Assembly (NCBI RefSeq): GCF_027568395.1
Contig: NZ_JANKZL010000013.1
Coordinates: 1 to 64,000 of the forward strand
Origin: Aminobacter sp. HY435
GTDB lineage: Bacteria > Pseudomonadota > Alphaproteobacteria > Rhizobiales > Rhizobiaceae
Length of the DNA: 64,000 nucleotides
Reading direction: 5' to 3'
The translations under genes and the position numbers were made by a program. The notes under the pieces were generated by a model that worked only from the letters and a program-made list of their open reading frames with translations, was not told where the DNA came from and did no database searches. How positions within the stretch are numbered: position 1 is the first letter of the stretch; each line of letters opens with the position of its first letter. Shown here in pieces: positions 62,298-64,000 of this stretch.

Positions 62298-63773
62298 TTG
62301 AACGGCCTGCTACTGCTCCACGCCACCATCGTCACCGTAGACCCCGACAGGCGCATCATCGAGGATGGTGCAATCGCCATTTCCGGGGACAGGATTGTCG
62401 ACATTGGTGCCAGCGCCGACCTCAAGGCGAGGCATCAAGACAAGAAGGTCATGGATTGCCGCGGCAAGCTCATCATTCCGGGCCTGATCGACGCGCACGG
62501 ACATGCCGGCCACGTGCTGATCCGCAGCATCGCCGCCGACACCAATTCGATGTGGATGCGGATCGTAACGCCGGCCTACCATCACTATACGACCCGCGAT
62601 TACTGGTACGCGGATGGACTGGTGTCGGGGCTCGAACGGCTCCGTGCCGGCGTCACCACGGGCGTCAGCATCATCTCGTCGATGCCCAGAAGCGACGATC
62701 CGGTTTTCGCCAGCAACCATGCCAGGGCCTATGGCGAGATCGGCCTCCGGGAGATCATTTGCGTCGGCCCGGCCGGGCTGCCATGGCCGCACAGCGTGAC
62801 CCGCTGGGAAACCGGAAGCCCGGTGCGCCGGCAGGTTTCGTTCGAGGAGATGATCGAGGGCGCGGAAGCGACGATCCAGGAACTGGACGGCAGCGCCGAC
62901 GGGCGCATCAAAGTGTTCATCACGCCGTTTACCATCGTGCCGTCGCTCGACCCGTCGAACATGTCGACGCCCGATCAGGCGGTGAAGCTGACCGACAACG
63001 ACCGCATGCAGGCGCGGCGGGTGCGCGAGACGGCGCGCAAGTGGGGTGTGCGCATCCACTCCGACGCTTTCGCCGGCCAGATCCGCATGGCGTTCCAGGA
63101 CAAGGAAAATGCCCTTCTTGGCCCGGACGTGCACCTGCAGCATTGCTGGGGCATCTCGCACCAGGAGATCGACATCCTGGCCGAAACTGGCACCTTCGTG
63201 ACGCATGCGCCTCCCGGACGTTCCACGCCTATCCTCAACATGATCGCAAGGGGTGTTCCGGTAGCCATCACCACCGACGGCGTTTCTCCCAGCCGTCACT
63301 TCGACATGTTCCAGACAGCCCGGCTGGCCCAGTACACCCAGCACCTGCTGGCAAACCACGACCGCTATCTGCTGCCGCCAGGCAAGCTTTTCGAGATGAT
63401 CACCATCGAGGCGGCCCGGGCGCTCGGCATGGCCCACGAGATCGGGTCGCTGGAAGTCGGCAAGAAGGCCGACATCGCCATCATCAACATGCGCCAGCCG
63501 CATTTGACGCCGAACTGGATGGTGATCCATCGCCTAGCACATCAGGTTCTCGGCAGCGACGTCGAGACCGTCATCGTCGATGGCAAGATCCTGATGGAGG
63601 GTGGCAAGGTGCTGACGGCCGACGTCGATCAGGCGCTCGATTTCGGCGAGCGCGAAGCCCGTGCGCTGGTCGAACGCGCGGGCCTTCAGGCGCATATGCA
63701 CAGCCCCGGCTGGGGCCAGCTCAGCCGGACGTTCGACGAGCCGGTGGTGCCGCCAGCGCCTCCGGAAGTCTGA
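62298..63773 (+). CDS. Amidohydrolase family protein, canonical metal site
   Basis: A 491-residue amidohydrolase with HGH after PGLIDA, His in VRIHSDAF, His in LQHCWGISHQEI and Asp in ITTDGVSPS, so the binuclear or mononuclear metal site is complete. I favour a TTG start at 62298 because GGGAGGG lies 6 to 8 bases before it; an ATG at 62283 in frame has no such site. It is divergent from the peptide-type solute-binding gene and shares its operator, so both probably serve one imported compound. Confidence 0.88.
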   Translation: MNGLLLLHATIVTVDPDRRIIEDGAIAISGDRIVDIGASADLKARHQDKKVMDCRGKLIIPGLIDAHGHAGHVLIRSIAADTNSMWMRIVTPAYHHYTTRDYWYADGLVSGLERLRAGVTTGVSIISSMPRSDDPVFASNHARAYGEIGLREIICVGPAGLPWPHSVTRWETGSPVRRQVSFEEMIEGAEATIQELDGSADGRIKVFITPFTIVPSLDPSNMSTPDQAVKLTDNDRMQARRVRETARKWGVRIHSDAFAGQIRMAFQDKENALLGPDVHLQHCWGISHQEIDILAETGTFVTHAPPGRSTPILNMIARGVPVAITTDGVSPSRHFDMFQTARLAQYTQHLLANHDRYLLPPGKLFEMITIEAARALGMAHEIGSLEVGKKADIAIINMRQPHLTPNWMVIHRLAHQVLGSDVETVIVDGKILMEGGKVLTADVDQALDFGEREARALVERAGLQAHMHSPGWGQLSRTFDEPVVPPAPPEV

Positions 63774-63782
63774 GTATCGGAC

Positions 63783-63819
63783 AAAAAGCCCGCCCAGGGG
63801 ACACCTTGGGTGGGCTTTT
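63783..63819 (+). terminator. Bidirectional intrinsic terminator
   Basis: AAAAGCCCGCCCA and TGGGTGGGCTTTT pair along 13 positions with one G-T, with a T-run on each strand. It ends the amidohydrolase transcript and the leftward gene at the right edge. Confidence 0.85.
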
Positions 63820-63880
63820 CATGTTCGGTGTTCCCGGAGAGTCGGAAGCGGCCGGCCCATCCTGCGATGAGCCGATGCTG

Positions 63881-64000
63881 TCAGCCGTTCACGGCCAGGC
63901 GCTGCGGTGCAGCGCTGCAGGCAGCGCCGGCATCCTTCTGGCGCGGATAGTTGTAGGCGTTGACCTTGGAGGTCGAATAGCCCGCGCCGACCAGCGCCTC
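63881..64000 (-). CDS. 3' end of an unidentified gene (runs off window)
   Basis: The minus strand from 64000 to a TGA at 63883-63881 encodes 39 residues ending RQKDAGAACSAAPQRLAVNG. The reading frame is open to the edge and stops just before the bidirectional terminator, as expected for a true gene end. The visible part (GYSTSKVNAYNYPRQ) does not let me name a family. Confidence 0.6.
   Translation of the reverse strand, partial: EALVGAGYSTSKVNAYNYPRQKDAGAACSAAPQRLAVNG

Overview
The window is high-GC chromosomal DNA, densely packed with overlapping ATGA/TGATG gene junctions. It looks like an alphaproteobacterium of the order Hyphomicrobiales (Rhizobiales), probably a Mesorhizobium/Aminobacter-type member of the Phyllobacteriaceae. 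The taxonomic clues are a pha-type multisubunit cation/H+ antiporter with fused AB subunits, Aap-type amino-acid transporter genes, a divergent katG-oxyR pair, and the number of ABC transporters and small catabolic operons. The genus is inference. I saw no rRNA, tRNA or CRISPR array.

Layout. (1) 1-133: one end of an IS481-like insertion sequence, abutting a CTAG target. (2) 228-13541: an amino-acid catabolic island. It holds a class I aminotransferase, D-amino-acid dehydrogenase, RidA and a divergent GntR regulator, then a fused indolepyruvate ferredoxin oxidoreductase, a Liv-type ABC transporter and an Asp/Glu racemase/maleate isomerase-like enzyme. Three promoters here share a (T/A)GTGT(A/C)TNCA word that fits a GntR/FCD operator. 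(3) 13568-16479: a small lipoprotein, a PPOX-fold protein, and a NitT/TauT ABC ATPase and permease. (4) 16841-24655: a six-gene operon with hydantoinase/ketone-carboxylase-like HyuA and HyuB (HyuB carries an acetone-carboxylase-gamma-like zinc tail), a DUF35 protein, a thiolase-fold protein without the usual nucleophile, an SDR and a solute-binding protein. The last may be the missing partner of the transporter in (3). (5) 24618-31693: an IclR regulator, an NDP-forming acyl-CoA synthetase, a TetR regulator, and an SDR / acyl-CoA dehydrogenase / APH-kinase operon resembling the 4-hydroxyacyl-CoA systems LvaA/LvaC and ACAD10/11. (6) 31769-41759: a LysR regulator divergent from a nine-gene operon holding a complete NitT-type ABC transporter, FAD oxidoreductase, CoA-transferase, enoyl-CoA hydratase-fold protein, 7Fe ferredoxin, aldehyde dehydrogenase and DapA-family lyase. 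It reads as a full uptake-to-aldehyde-oxidation pathway for an unidentified acid. (7) 41834-42747: a RES/Xre toxin-antitoxin pair with a palindrome over its promoter. (8) 43010-47342: katG/oxyR, a tiny putative membrane protein and a VOC protein. (9) 47431-53440: the complete phaAB-C-D-E-F-G operon. (10) 53535-64000: an Xre-like regulator, aapJ-Q-M without aapP, three amidohydrolases and a peptide-type solute-binding protein. Two promoters here share a TTGTC(AA/GG)CAAT word. A partial gene runs off the right edge.

How the genes work together. Regions 2, 4, 5, 6 and 10 share one design: a transporter or solute-binding protein, a local regulator, and a short set of CoA, redox or amidohydrolase enzymes. 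The window is mostly accessory catabolic capacity plus stress functions (katG/oxyR, pha, toxin-antitoxin). The most interesting parts for new biology are the operon at 32904-41759, the HyuAB-DUF35-thiolase-like operon, and the kinase/dehydrogenase pair at 29436-31693. Substrates cannot be read from sequence alone.
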